The position numbers and the translations under genes were made by a program. Of a stretch of 25,648 nucleotides of DNA, positions 5,681-13,122 are shown in pieces. Position 1 is the stretch's first letter. Each line of letters opens with the position of its first letter. Location: NCBI GenBank assembly GCA_046724665.1, contig JBKOWZ010000107.1, positions 1 to 25,648 of the forward strand. The letters run 5' to 3'. The notes beneath the pieces were generated by a model that saw only the letters and a list, made by a program, of their open reading frames with translations, made no database searches and was not told where the DNA came from. Origin of the DNA: Actinocrinis sp046724665 (GTDB lineage: Bacteria; Actinomycetota; Actinomycetes; Streptomycetales; Catenulisporaceae).

Positions 5681-7291
5681 ATGCGAGAACACGGTGCTAG
5701 TCAACACGGTGCTGGTCAGGGCGCGAGGGACGGCGGCGGGCACGGAGTCGGCGAGAGCGGGGACGTGTCGCGGATCGATCCGTCGTTCCGGGAGCTGCCG
5801 CTGCGTGAGATGGCGCAGGCGGCGCTGGAGCGGGCGCGGCAGTTGGGCGCGGAGCACGCCGACTTCCGCTCGGAGCGGATCCGCGAGCAGATGATCCGAC
5901 TGCGCGACGGGCAGCTCGACGGGGTCAACGACGGCGCCGAGGCCGGCATCGCGGTGCGGGTGGTGCACGAGGGGACCTGGGGCTTCGCGGCCGGGGTGGT
6001 GCAGACGCCGCAGGCGGCGGCGCGGCTAGCCGAGCAGGCGGTGCAGGTCGCGCGGGTTTCGCGGCCGGTGAACTTCGAGCCGGTGGTGCTCGCGGCGGAG
6101 CCCTCGTACGGCGAACGGGTGTGGGTGTCGTCTTATCAGATCGATCCGTTCGAGGTGCCGGACGCCGAGAAGATCGCGCTGCTGACCGAGTGGTCGCGGC
6201 GGCTGCTGGACGCCGACGGGGTGGACCATGTGGACGCATACGTTCACGCGGTCAAGGAGAACAAGTTCTACGCCGACACGAACGGCACGATCACCAAGCA
6301 GCAGCGGGTACGCCTGGGTCCCGGCGTCAACGCGGTGTCGGTCGATGCGGACGGGAAGTACGGCACGCCGGGAGCGTTCGAGTCGATGAGCTCGTTGGCG
6401 CCGCCGGTCGGGCGGGGCTGGGAGTATCTGACCGGCGACGGCTGGGACTGGGACGCGGAGCTCGCGGCGATTCCCGGGCTGCTGCGCGAGAAGCTGGCGG
6501 CGCCGTCGGTGGAGCCGGGTGAATACGACCTCGTGATCGACCCGTCGAACCTGTGGCTGACGATTCACGAGTCGATCGGGCACGCCACCGAGCTGGACCG
6601 GGCCCTGGGATACGAGGCGGCGTACGCGGGCACGTCGTTCGCGACGCCGGAGCTGCTGGGCACGCTCAAGTACGGTTCCGGCGTGATGAACGTGACCGGC
6701 GACCGGACCGTCGAGCACGGGCTGGCGACGGTCGGCTTCGACGACGAGGGCGTGCAGACGCAGCGCTGGGACATCATCAAGGACGGCGTCCTGGTCGGCT
6801 ACCAGCTCGACCGGCGGATCGCGCAGCTCAGAGGGCTGCACGGGGCGCGGTCCAACGGCTGCGCGTTCGCGGACTCGCCCGGGCACGTGCCGATCCAGCG
6901 CATGGCGAACGTCTCACTGCTGCCGGCGCCTGACGGACCCTCGACCGAGGAACTCATCTCGCGGGTGCGGCGGGGGCTGTACATCGTCGGGGACAAGTCC
7001 TGGTCGATCGACATGCAGCGGTACAACTTCCAGTTCACCGGGCAGCGCGCGTTCCTGATCGAGAACGGCAGGCTGGCCGGGCAGGTGCGCGACTTCGCGT
7101 ACCAGGCCACGACGACGGACTTCTGGGGCTCGATGGAGGCCGTCGGCGGGCCGCAGACCTACCGGCTGTGCGGGGCGCTCAACTGCGGCAAGGGGCAGCC
7201 GGGGCAGATCGCGCCGGTCTCGCACGGCTGCCCGTCGGCGCTGTTCCGCGGCGTGCGGATCCTCAACACGGTGCAGGAGGCGGGACGGTGA
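5681..7291 (+). CDS. tldD: TldD family metallopeptidase subunit
   Basis: The 536-residue protein has the TldD zinc-peptidase signature H296-E-S-I-G-H301 (HExxxH) in the context LTIHESIGHATELDR, plus the family-typical C-terminal region (RGLYIVGDKSWSID, NFQFTGQRAFLI). TldD pairs with TldE/PmbA into a cytoplasmic heterodimer that cleaves unfolded or modified peptides, known from microcin B17 maturation and CcdA turnover in E. coli. It overlaps tldE by 4 nt. The first 28 residues are Gly/His/Arg-rich and not typical of the family. The ATG at 5681 has a -10-like box at leaderless spacing, but a GTG at 5765 (residue 29) is a plausible alternative that would give the usual length of about 508 residues. 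Confidence 0.92.
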   Translation: MREHGASQHGAGQGARDGGGHGVGESGDVSRIDPSFRELPLREMAQAALERARQLGAEHADFRSERIREQMIRLRDGQLDGVNDGAEAGIAVRVVHEGTWGFAAGVVQTPQAAARLAEQAVQVARVSRPVNFEPVVLAAEPSYGERVWVSSYQIDPFEVPDAEKIALLTEWSRRLLDADGVDHVDAYVHAVKENKFYADTNGTITKQQRVRLGPGVNAVSVDADGKYGTPGAFESMSSLAPPVGRGWEYLTGDGWDWDAELAAIPGLLREKLAAPSVEPGEYDLVIDPSNLWLTIHESIGHATELDRALGYEAAYAGTSFATPELLGTLKYGSGVMNVTGDRTVEHGLATVGFDDEGVQTQRWDIIKDGVLVGYQLDRRIAQLRGLHGARSNGCAFADSPGHVPIQRMANVSLLPAPDGPSTEELISRVRRGLYIVGDKSWSIDMQRYNFQFTGQRAFLIENGRLAGQVRDFAYQATTTDFWGSMEAVGGPQTYRLCGALNCGKGQPGQIAPVSHGCPSALFRGVRILNTVQEAGR

Positions 7292-8736
7292 GCGGGCAGG
7301 GTCCGGTGACAGGGATGACGGTGGTGACCGGGGCGAACACCGCGCAGGTGGTGGCGGAGCGGGCGTTGGAGCTCTCCCGCGCGGACGGCGCGGTGGTGCT
7401 CGTGGACGAGTCCTCGACGGCGAACCTGCGGTGGGCGAACAACACGCTGACCACGAACGGTGTGTCGGCCATCCGGACGGTGACCGTGATCTCGACGGTG
7501 AACGGCGCGCAGGGCACCTCGGCCGCGGTGCTGTCCCGCTCGGGCGTGGATCTGGACGCGATCGAGGAGCTCGTGCGCTCCAGCGAGCAGGCCGCGCGGG
7601 ACGCGGGTCCGGCGCAGGACGCGCAGCCGCTGGCCGGATCGCCGTCCGGGGCCGCCTGCGCGGAGTGGCCGGATCCGCCGGCGGACACGTCGATCGAGGT
7701 CTTCGGCTCGTTCGCCCCGGCGCTCGGCGAGGCCTTCGCGGCGGCGCGGGCGGCCGGACGGCTGCTGTTCGGGTTCGCCGAGCACACCATGACCACGACA
7801 TACCTGGCCACGTCGGCGGGGCTGCGGCTCAAGCACGACCAGCCGACCGGGCGGCTGGAGCTGAACGGGAAGTCGGCCGACTTCGCCCGCTCCGCCTGGG
7901 CCGGCCGGTACACGCGGGACTTCGCGGACGTGGACGTCATGGCGCTCGGCGCGGAGCTGGCGCAGCGGCTCGACTGGCAGAAGCGGCGCATCGAACTGCC
8001 GGCCGGCCGCTACGAGACGATCCTGCCGCCCTCGGCCGTCGCCGACCTGTACATCGACCTGCTGTGGTCCGCCTCGGCGCGCGACGCCGCCGACGGACGC
8101 ACGGTCTTCTCCGCCGCGCCCTCGGCCGAGTCGCCGAGCGGCACGAAGGTGGGGACGCGCCTCGGCGTCGAGGGCGTGCGGATCTGGTCGGACCCGTACG
8201 CCGAGGGGCTCGAGTGCGCGCCGTTCAACATCGCGCGCTATTCGTCCTCGTCACAGTCGGTGTTCGACAACGGCCTGCCGATCGAATCGACCGACTGGGT
8301 GCGCGACGGCGTGCTCGAACACCTGGTGACGACGCGTCACTCGGCGCAGACCACCGGCCTGCCGCTGGCGATCCCGGCCGAGAACCTGCTGATGGACGGC
8401 GGCGGCACGGCGACGCAGGAGCAGATGATCGCCGGCACCGAGCACGGGCTGCTGCTGACCTGCCTGTGGTACATCCGCGAGGTCGATCCGCAGGTGATGC
8501 TGCTGACCGGGCTGACCCGCGACGGGGTGTACCTGGTCGAGGGCGGCGAGGTGGCCGGGGTGGTCAACAACTTCCGGTTCAACGAGTCCCCGGTGGACCT
8601 GCTCGGCCGGATCGCCGAGGTGGGGCGGCGCGAGCAGTGCCTGTCGCGGGAGTCGGGCGACATGTTCACCCGCACCTCGGTGCCGACGCTGCGGGTCGGC
8701 GACTTCAACATGTCGTCGGTGTCGAAGGCGAGCTGA
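7288..8736 (+). CDS. tldE: TldE/PmbA family protein, partner of TldD
   Basis: The 482-residue protein resembles TldD-family proteins in length and layout but lacks the HExxxH motif, as expected for TldE/PmbA, the non-catalytic partner in the peptidase heterodimer. Recognisable parts include GVSAIRTVTVISTVNGAQGT in the N-terminal third, and LLMDGGGTATQEQMI and LLLTCLWYIREVDP with GLTRDGVYLVEGGEV in the C-terminal half. I choose the GTG at 7288, which overlaps the tldD stop (GTGA) and follows AGGAGG. An in-frame extension to 7168 would lie inside tldD and is rejected. A strong hairpin begins 25 nt after the stop. Confidence 0.88.
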   Translation: MSGQGPVTGMTVVTGANTAQVVAERALELSRADGAVVLVDESSTANLRWANNTLTTNGVSAIRTVTVISTVNGAQGTSAAVLSRSGVDLDAIEELVRSSEQAARDAGPAQDAQPLAGSPSGAACAEWPDPPADTSIEVFGSFAPALGEAFAAARAAGRLLFGFAEHTMTTTYLATSAGLRLKHDQPTGRLELNGKSADFARSAWAGRYTRDFADVDVMALGAELAQRLDWQKRRIELPAGRYETILPPSAVADLYIDLLWSASARDAADGRTVFSAAPSAESPSGTKVGTRLGVEGVRIWSDPYAEGLECAPFNIARYSSSSQSVFDNGLPIESTDWVRDGVLEHLVTTRHSAQTTGLPLAIPAENLLMDGGGTATQEQMIAGTEHGLLLTCLWYIREVDPQVMLLTGLTRDGVYLVEGGEVAGVVNNFRFNESPVDLLGRIAEVGRREQCLSRESGDMFTRTSVPTLRVGDFNMSSVSKAS

Positions 8737-8760
8737 ACCGGACGAGCCGAGTACAGCCGC

Positions 8761-8802
8761 GACCGGCCGACGCCCCGCACTTAACCGGGGCGCCGGCCGG
8801 TC
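8761..8802 (+). terminator. strong hairpin terminator after tldDE (no T tract)
   Basis: Arms 8761-8777 and 8786-8802 pair at 16 of 17 positions around an 8-nt loop (CACTTAAC). The stem is almost entirely G/C and no T run follows, which fits the tail-less hairpins often proposed as terminators in high-GC actinobacteria. It starts 25 nt after the tldE stop. Confidence 0.7.
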
Positions 8803-8809
8803 GTAGGCT
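8781..8809 (+). promoter_or_regulatory. candidate leaderless promoter of the DUF3099-like gene, overlapping the terminator
   Basis: TAGGCT (8804-8809) ends 6 nt before the GTG start at 8816. TTAACC (8781-8786; 4 of 6 to TTGACA, 17-nt spacer) lies in the loop and first base of the right arm of the preceding terminator hairpin. No Shine-Dalgarno sequence is evident before the GTG, consistent with a leaderless message. Confidence 0.45.
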
Positions 8810-8815
8810 GATGGT

Positions 8816-9319
8816 GTGCACGGCACTGATGACGGCGACGAAGATCGCGTGTACGGCATCACCACCGCGGAAACCAGCCACACGCAGGAGATCACGCGGC
8901 GGCAGAAGCAGTACATCCTGACGATGCTTGTGCGCGTGGTCTCGATCATCGTGGTGGTCGTCGTGCCGGGGATCTCCTGGCCGGTGAAGATCGGGCTGTG
9001 CCTGGTGGCGACGATCATCCCGTATGTGGCGGTGGTGCGGGCGAACGGCGGCCCGAGCCGGGACGGCGGCCCGACGAACCTGATGCTCGAGCCGCGCCGG
9101 CGCGAGCTCGACCCGCCGCAGCGCGGGCTGCCGGACTCCGGCGACGGCGAGCGGGCGGACTTCATCGTCGGCGAGCGCGTGTACCGGGAGGCGCCGGAAG
9201 CGGACGAAGCGGCGGAAGCGGCGCCGGAACCGCCGCCTCCGGGACCCGCGCAGGACCGCGCGGCAGACCGGGAATCGCCTGGTGCGGCCCAAACTGTTTC
9301 AACTCTCAGGAATTCGTGA
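8816..9319 (+). CDS. DUF3099-like small membrane protein
   Basis: The 167-residue protein has an N-terminal hydrophilic segment with YGITTAE, a basic ITRRQKQY stretch, two adjacent predicted transmembrane helices (about 35-52 and 56-74) and a charged, Pro/Glu-rich cytosolic tail. This layout matches the DUF3099 family of actinobacteria, for which I know no function. The GTG start is forced: an in-frame TAG lies 12 nt upstream. The C-terminal 60 residues are low complexity (repeated EADEAAEAAPEP-type sequence). It stands alone between the tldDE terminator and a hairpin shared with convergent moaA. Confidence 0.7.
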   Translation: MHGTDDGDEDRVYGITTAETSHTQEITRRQKQYILTMLVRVVSIIVVVVVPGISWPVKIGLCLVATIIPYVAVVRANGGPSRDGGPTNLMLEPRRRELDPPQRGLPDSGDGERADFIVGERVYREAPEADEAAEAAPEPPPPGPAQDRAADRESPGAAQTVSTLRNS

Positions 9320-9463
9320 GCAGGGGTTCACGACTTGTGGCGGGCATGCCATACTTCTGATGCACGCCCTGCTCCCCCGTCAGGGCGGTGCCTCGCGGGG
9401 TGGACCTCTTCATGGCGCCCCGCCGCATACTGGGCGGCTCCCCCCGTGGCTGTCCAGGATGCC

Positions 9464-9499
9464 GCGTCGGCTCGCGTCCCCCCGTGCGCGAGCCGACGC
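9464..9499. terminator. bidirectional hairpin between convergent DUF3099-like gene and moaA
   Basis: A perfect 13-bp inverted repeat (GCGTCGGCTCGCG at 9464-9476; complement at 9487-9499) with a 10-nt loop lies in the 269-nt region between two convergent genes. No T tract follows on either strand; its position suggests a shared terminator. A weaker TCCCCC/GAGGGA hairpin is present at 9551-9566 and a GGCGGC/GCCGCC stem at 9581-9597 overlaps the moaA stop. The rest of 9320-9588 shows nothing I can assign. Confidence 0.6.
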
Positions 9500-9588
9500 C
9501 TCATTTCCGGACCTTTTCCGCCGCTCGAGGCGCAGGGATCGCGCGATTCCTCCCCCTTTTGAGGGATTGCCTCGCCGGCGGGCGGCCG

Positions 9589-10602
9589 TCAGCCGCCGAT
9601 GGCGGACATCGGCCGCTCCGGCTGGACGAACCCGGGCTCGCCGATCCCGGCCGCGGCCTTCTTGCCGAGCATCGCCGTGCGCCAGGCCATGGCGATCTCC
9701 TCGTCGTCGGCGCCAGAGCGCAGCAGGCCGCGCAGGTCGCTCTCCTCGCGGGCGAACAGGCAGGTGCGCACCTGCCCGTCGGCGGTCAGCCGGGTGCGGT
9801 CGCAGGCGGCGCAGAACGGCCGGGTGACCGAGGCGATCACGCCGACCCGGCCGCCGCCGGGGACCGCGGGGCCGCCATCGACCAGCCACGTCTCGGCCGG
9901 CGCGGCGCCGCGCGCCTCGTCGCCCTCCGGCTCGAGGGCGAACTCGCGGCCGAGGCGGTCCAGGATCTCGGCCGCGGTGACCATCTCGGCGCGGTCCCAG
10001 CCGTGCTGCGCGTCGAGCGGCATCTGCTCGATGAAGCGCAGCTCGTAGCCGCGCTCGAGGCACCAGCGCAGCAGCGCGGGCGCCTCGTGGTCGTTCACGC
10101 CGCGCATCAGCACCGTGTTGATCTTCACCGGCAGCAGGCCGGCGCGGGCCGCGGCCTCGATCCCGGCCAGCACCCGGTCGTGCCGGTCCCGGCGCGTCAG
10201 GGTCTTGAACGTCTGCGGGTCGAGCGTGTCGAGGGAGACGTTGATCCGGTCGAGCCCGGCCTCGGCCAGCGGGGCGGCGAGGCGTTCGAGGGAGACCGCG
10301 TTGGTGGTCACCGAGATGGCCGGGCGCGGGCGCAGGGCGGCCAGCCGGGCGACGATGCCGACGACGCCGGGCCGGATCAGCGGCTCACCGCCGGTCAGCC
10401 GCACGTCACGCACGCCGAGGCGGGTGACCGCGATCCGCACCAGCCGCACCAGTTCGTCGTCGGTGAGCAGCTCGGGCCGGGGCAGCCAGGGCAGACCCTC
10501 GGCGGGCATGCAGTAGACGCACCGCAGGTCACACCGGTCGGTCAGGGACAGCCGCAGGTCCGTGGCCGTCCGGCCGAAGCGGTCCGCCAGCACTGTGCCC
10601 AT
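9589..10602 (-). CDS. moaA: GTP 3',8-cyclase MoaA (radical SAM, molybdenum cofactor biosynthesis)
   Basis: The 337-residue radical-SAM enzyme converts GTP to 3',8-cyclo-GTP, the first step of molybdopterin synthesis. It has the SAM-cluster motif C24-x3-C28-x2-C31 (CDLRCVYC), LTGGEPLIR (69-77), VSLDTLD, and the second, GTP-binding cluster C264-x2-C267-x13-C281 (CAACDRTRLTADGQVRTC). It ends in the Gly-Gly dipeptide that MoaA needs for activity. It has no other moa gene next to it and is monocistronic. The product feeds the cofactor used by the xanthine dehydrogenase encoded in the window. The start ATG is preceded by TAGGCT at leaderless spacing and has no clear Shine-Dalgarno sequence. Confidence 0.95.
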   Translation of the reverse strand: MGTVLADRFGRTATDLRLSLTDRCDLRCVYCMPAEGLPWLPRPELLTDDELVRLVRIAVTRLGVRDVRLTGGEPLIRPGVVGIVARLAALRPRPAISVTTNAVSLERLAAPLAEAGLDRINVSLDTLDPQTFKTLTRRDRHDRVLAGIEAAARAGLLPVKINTVLMRGVNDHEAPALLRWCLERGYELRFIEQMPLDAQHGWDRAEMVTAAEILDRLGREFALEPEGDEARGAAPAETWLVDGGPAVPGGGRVGVIASVTRPFCAACDRTRLTADGQVRTCLFAREESDLRGLLRSGADDEEIAMAWRTAMLGKKAAAGIGEPGFVQPERPMSAIGG

Positions 10603-10608
10603 GATTCG

Positions 10609-10614
10609 AGCCTA
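10609..10614 (-). promoter_or_regulatory. candidate -10 box of a leaderless moaA promoter
   Basis: On the minus strand TAGGCT ends 6 nt before the moaA ATG, the same box and spacing as at the DUF3099-like gene and nearly the same as tldD. No good -35 hexamer was found at 16-19 nt upstream. Two direct repeats lie about 30-50 nt further upstream. Confidence 0.45.
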
Positions 10615-10646
10615 GCGTGTGGAACCGACATGCTCGCACCTGGTTT

Positions 10647-10666
10647 CTTACCGGCTGCTTACCGGC
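10647..10666. repeat. direct repeat of CTTACCGGC, 11-nt period
   Basis: CTTACCGGC occurs at 10647-10655 and 10658-10666, one helical turn apart, in the short gap between moaA and the end of the next gene. The spacing would suit a regulator bound to one DNA face upstream of moaA, but two 9-mers in high-GC DNA are weak evidence. Confidence 0.4.
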
Positions 10667-10670
10667 GCGG

Positions 10671-12368
10671 TTAACGCTTGTACACCGAGACGAAGTCGCG
10701 GTCTGAGGGCTGGAAGTAGCGGTCGGCGGGCTGGGTGAAGTCCCACAGCTTGGTGATCGTCGGCTTCGCCGGGTCGCTGCCGGCGCTGTAGCTCATGAAC
10801 GAGACCCAGTCCGGGTTGATGTCCAGCTCCATCGCGTACTGCGCGCCGGCGGACTTCAGCAGCTGGGCCAGGGTGTAGACGGACAGGAAGCGGCCGCTGA
10901 CGTACACGATGTCGCCGGTGGCGGTCATCCCGACGCCGGAGCGGGCGATGAAGTACGAGTTCTTGATCGTGTAGCCCCACTGCTGGCTGGAGCCGTCGCC
11001 GCGCTCGACGGTGACCTTGCCGCCGTCCACCAGCAGGCTGAGGTTCTGCCGGACGGCGGCGACCGTCGGGCCCATCGTCCCCTCGCGGCCCCACATGCCG
11101 ATCTTGAGCGAGCCGTCCTTGTAGAAGATCTCGGCGGCCTTGCCGTTGACCAGCGGCACGACGGTGCGGCCCTCGTCGTAGAAGCCGGCCAGCGCGTCGT
11201 TCGGCTTGATCTTGAAGCCGCCGTTCCAGGTGGCGACCAGGCCGGCCCGCTGGTCGGCCGGGATGCTGGAGGGCACGCTCCAGGTGCCGCCGGGCTGCTG
11301 GTACCCGGGGTGCAGGGTGAAGCGCAGCGCCTTCTGGTTCATCCAGACGACGTACGCGAGGTCCGAGGTGTGCTGGGCGTCGGGGCGCAGCGCGGCCTTC
11401 TCGACGATCGGCACGCCGTGGGAGTCCATCGTCACCGGGTGCCAGACGCCCTCGCCGGGCACGGTGCCGGAGGCCAGCGGCACGATGTTGGCCGGCAGGT
11501 CGGCCTTCACCTTGGGCGGCGGGGTGGCCGCGGTGGCGCCCTGGAGCTGCGCGAGCTGGCCGGCGTCGAGCTTGCCGCCGGTCGGCGGGTCCTTGTAGGT
11601 CGCGTTCTCCAGCCAGGTCACCGCCCAGCCGAGGTGGTGGTCGCGACCCCACTCGGCGATCCGGGCGTTGAGCCGGTCGGTGCCGGGGGCGGTGAGATAG
11701 GGGTAGAGCGTGACGCCGACGTACCCGACGCTCAGCAGGAACACGGCGAGGATGCTGCGCCAGATGATCTTGCGCCGGCGGCGTACGTGCGGGGGGACGA
11801 CCTTCCGGCCCTTGCGGCGGCCGGGCGGCTCGGGGTCGTCGGCGTCGGGGTCGCTCGGGTCCGGCGCCGCCAGGTCCTCTTCGAGCAGGCTGGTCGCGCC
11901 GAGCCGATCGGCGGCGCGGGATCGGCGGCCGGGTGCGTACCGGTCGTCGTCACCGTAAGCGTTGGCGCCGTACGCATCGGGGCCGTACCCGTCGTGCGGA
12001 CGGCCGCCATCGGCGCCGTAGTAGGCGTCGCGAGCGTAGGGGTCGGCGCGGTACGGATCGCCGCTGCCGCTGTAATCGCCACTGCCGTTGTAGGCGTCAT
12101 CGCCGTACGACCTGCCGTTGTACTGCTGTGGCGGGTACTGCGGCTGCTGCTGTGGCGGCGGGTACTGCTGCTCCTGCGCGTGGCCCGCACGGTGCTGCGC
12201 ACGCCGCTGCCGTTCGGCGTCGTGGACGCGGGTCTGAAAAGGGTCGTAGGGCTCCGGACGGCTGTACCGAGGCTGCTGCCGCGGGCTGTCGCCGTAGTAG
12301 GGCTCCTGCTCAGCTGGTGTCGCCGGGCCGTAGTCCGGGTAGCCTGAGCCGTCGGATCCGTAAGTCAT
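10671..12368 (-). CDS. membrane-anchored phosphodiester glycosidase-domain protein (NAGPA/DUF2233-like)
   Basis: The 565-residue type II membrane protein has three parts. Residues 1-200 are disordered: Tyr/Gln/Pro-rich, then repeats of the YGDDAY/DAYGANAYGDD kind, then an acidic Asp/Pro stretch and a strongly basic RRRRK. One transmembrane helix follows (about 201-222), and an extracellular domain from about 230 contains GEGVWHPVT, ATWNGGFKIK, RQNLSLLVDGG, ARSGVGMTATGDIVYV and AMELDINPDW. That pattern fits the phosphodiester glycosidase family (PF09992, related to the uncovering enzyme of mannose 6-phosphate tags). The bacterial members have no settled substrate; a cell-wall or exopolysaccharide role is inference. 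The ATG at 12368 has GGGGA 11-12 nt upstream. It is probably transcribed alone, behind a hairpin after the Nudix gene. Confidence 0.75.
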   Translation of the reverse strand: MTYGSDGSGYPDYGPATPAEQEPYYGDSPRQQPRYSRPEPYDPFQTRVHDAERQRRAQHRAGHAQEQQYPPPQQQPQYPPQQYNGRSYGDDAYNGSGDYSGSGDPYRADPYARDAYYGADGGRPHDGYGPDAYGANAYGDDDRYAPGRRSRAADRLGATSLLEEDLAAPDPSDPDADDPEPPGRRKGRKVVPPHVRRRRKIIWRSILAVFLLSVGYVGVTLYPYLTAPGTDRLNARIAEWGRDHHLGWAVTWLENATYKDPPTGGKLDAGQLAQLQGATAATPPPKVKADLPANIVPLASGTVPGEGVWHPVTMDSHGVPIVEKAALRPDAQHTSDLAYVVWMNQKALRFTLHPGYQQPGGTWSVPSSIPADQRAGLVATWNGGFKIKPNDALAGFYDEGRTVVPLVNGKAAEIFYKDGSLKIGMWGREGTMGPTVAAVRQNLSLLVDGGKVTVERGDGSSQQWGYTIKNSYFIARSGVGMTATGDIVYVSGRFLSVYTLAQLLKSAGAQYAMELDINPDWVSFMSYSAGSDPAKPTITKLWDFTQPADRYFQPSDRDFVSVYKR

Positions 12369-12432
12369 GGTGCGACTGTCCCCAAGGTGTTGTCGGGAGC
12401 GGCCCGTCCGCCCGGCTCAGTTTTCCTTCATG

Positions 12433-12481
12433 GAAGACGCCGCCTCGCGTCGGCTTAGTTGCGCGCGCAGGCGGCGTCTTT
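12433..12481 (-). terminator. hairpin between the Nudix gene and the phosphodiester-glycosidase gene
   Basis: A perfect 12-bp stem (AAGACGCCGCCT at 12434-12445; complement at 12469-12480) encloses a 23-nt loop that itself contains CGCG/CGCG. It lies about 90 nt beyond the Nudix stop on the same strand. The T stretch is on the plus side (12479-12481) rather than the minus side, so tail-less termination or a leader structure for the next gene are both possible. The remainder of the 12369-12569 gap contains the palindrome listed separately. Confidence 0.55.
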
Positions 12482-12519
12482 CCCGGACGTCCTTCGGGAT
12501 CGAGTCTAATCGCAGCGAG

Positions 12520-12533
12520 CGGGCGATCGCCCG
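12520..12533. repeat. perfect 14-bp palindrome CGGGCGATCGCCCG
   Basis: A perfect palindrome centred on GATC lies 36 nt downstream of the Nudix stop. It could be a small terminator stem or a regulator site; nothing else distinguishes it. Confidence 0.4.
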
Positions 12534-12569
12534 TTGACACGAGCGGCCGGGTCAGCCGCCGGTCAGCGT

Positions 12570-13055
12570 TCAGCGGGAGAGGCGATCGGCGAGGGCGTGC
12601 TCGAGGGCGTCGATCAGCGGCAGCTGGCCGCGCAGGATCTTCGCGCGCGCCTCGGCGGCGGCGAACCAGGCGGCGCGGTCCACCTCGGGAAACTCCCGCA
12701 GCCTGCCGCTGCGCGGCGGCCATTCGAGCTCGAAGGTGTTGCTGACGATCCCGTCGGCGTCCAGGTCTCCCTCAGCGGCCCACGCGGTCACGGTCTTGCC
12801 GCCGGGCTGCCGCACCGAGCCCAACTCGATGAGTTCGGCGCTCTGGACCGGCAGTGCGCTGCCGAGTTCCTCCTCGAACTCCCGCAGGGCGGCCGCGAGC
12901 GGATCGTGCCCCTCCTCGTACTCGCCCTTCGGGATCGACCACGCGCCCTCGTCCTTGCGCGCCCAGAATGGGCCGCCCGGGTGCACGAGCAGCAGCTCCA
13001 GCGCCCCGCCGGAGCGCCGGTAGAGCAAGATGCCCGCACTGCGCCGAGCAGCCAC
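12570..13055 (-). CDS. Nudix hydrolase with an altered Nudix box
   Basis: The 161-residue protein has a Nudix fold layout: AGILLYRR strand, LLLVHPGGPFW, WSIPKGEYEEG, then the Nudix box G44-x5-H50-x7-R58-E59-F60-E61-E62-E63-L64-G65. The consensus is G-x5-E-x7-REUxEExGU, so the first Glu is His while the metal-binding REFEEE core is intact. KGEYEEG-type proteins are a known group of actinobacterial and other bacterial Nudix enzymes without a firm substrate; pyrophosphate bond hydrolysis in a nucleoside diphosphate derivative is the family-level prediction. The start is GTG (13053-13055) after GGGGA. The downstream neighbour is 200 nt away, and the upstream DUF2142-like gene ends 67 nt before, so an operon with it is possible. 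Confidence 0.85.
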   Translation of the reverse strand: MAARRSAGILLYRRSGGALELLLVHPGGPFWARKDEGAWSIPKGEYEEGHDPLAAALREFEEELGSALPVQSAELIELGSVRQPGGKTVTAWAAEGDLDADGIVSNTFELEWPPRSGRLREFPEVDRAAWFAAAEARAKILRGQLPLIDALEHALADRLSR

Positions 13056-13122
13056 CGGTCAGCGTTCCCCGTCCGTCGCCTTCACCTGTCGCCCTGCATG
13101 TTCGCGGCGATCATCCCCCACG

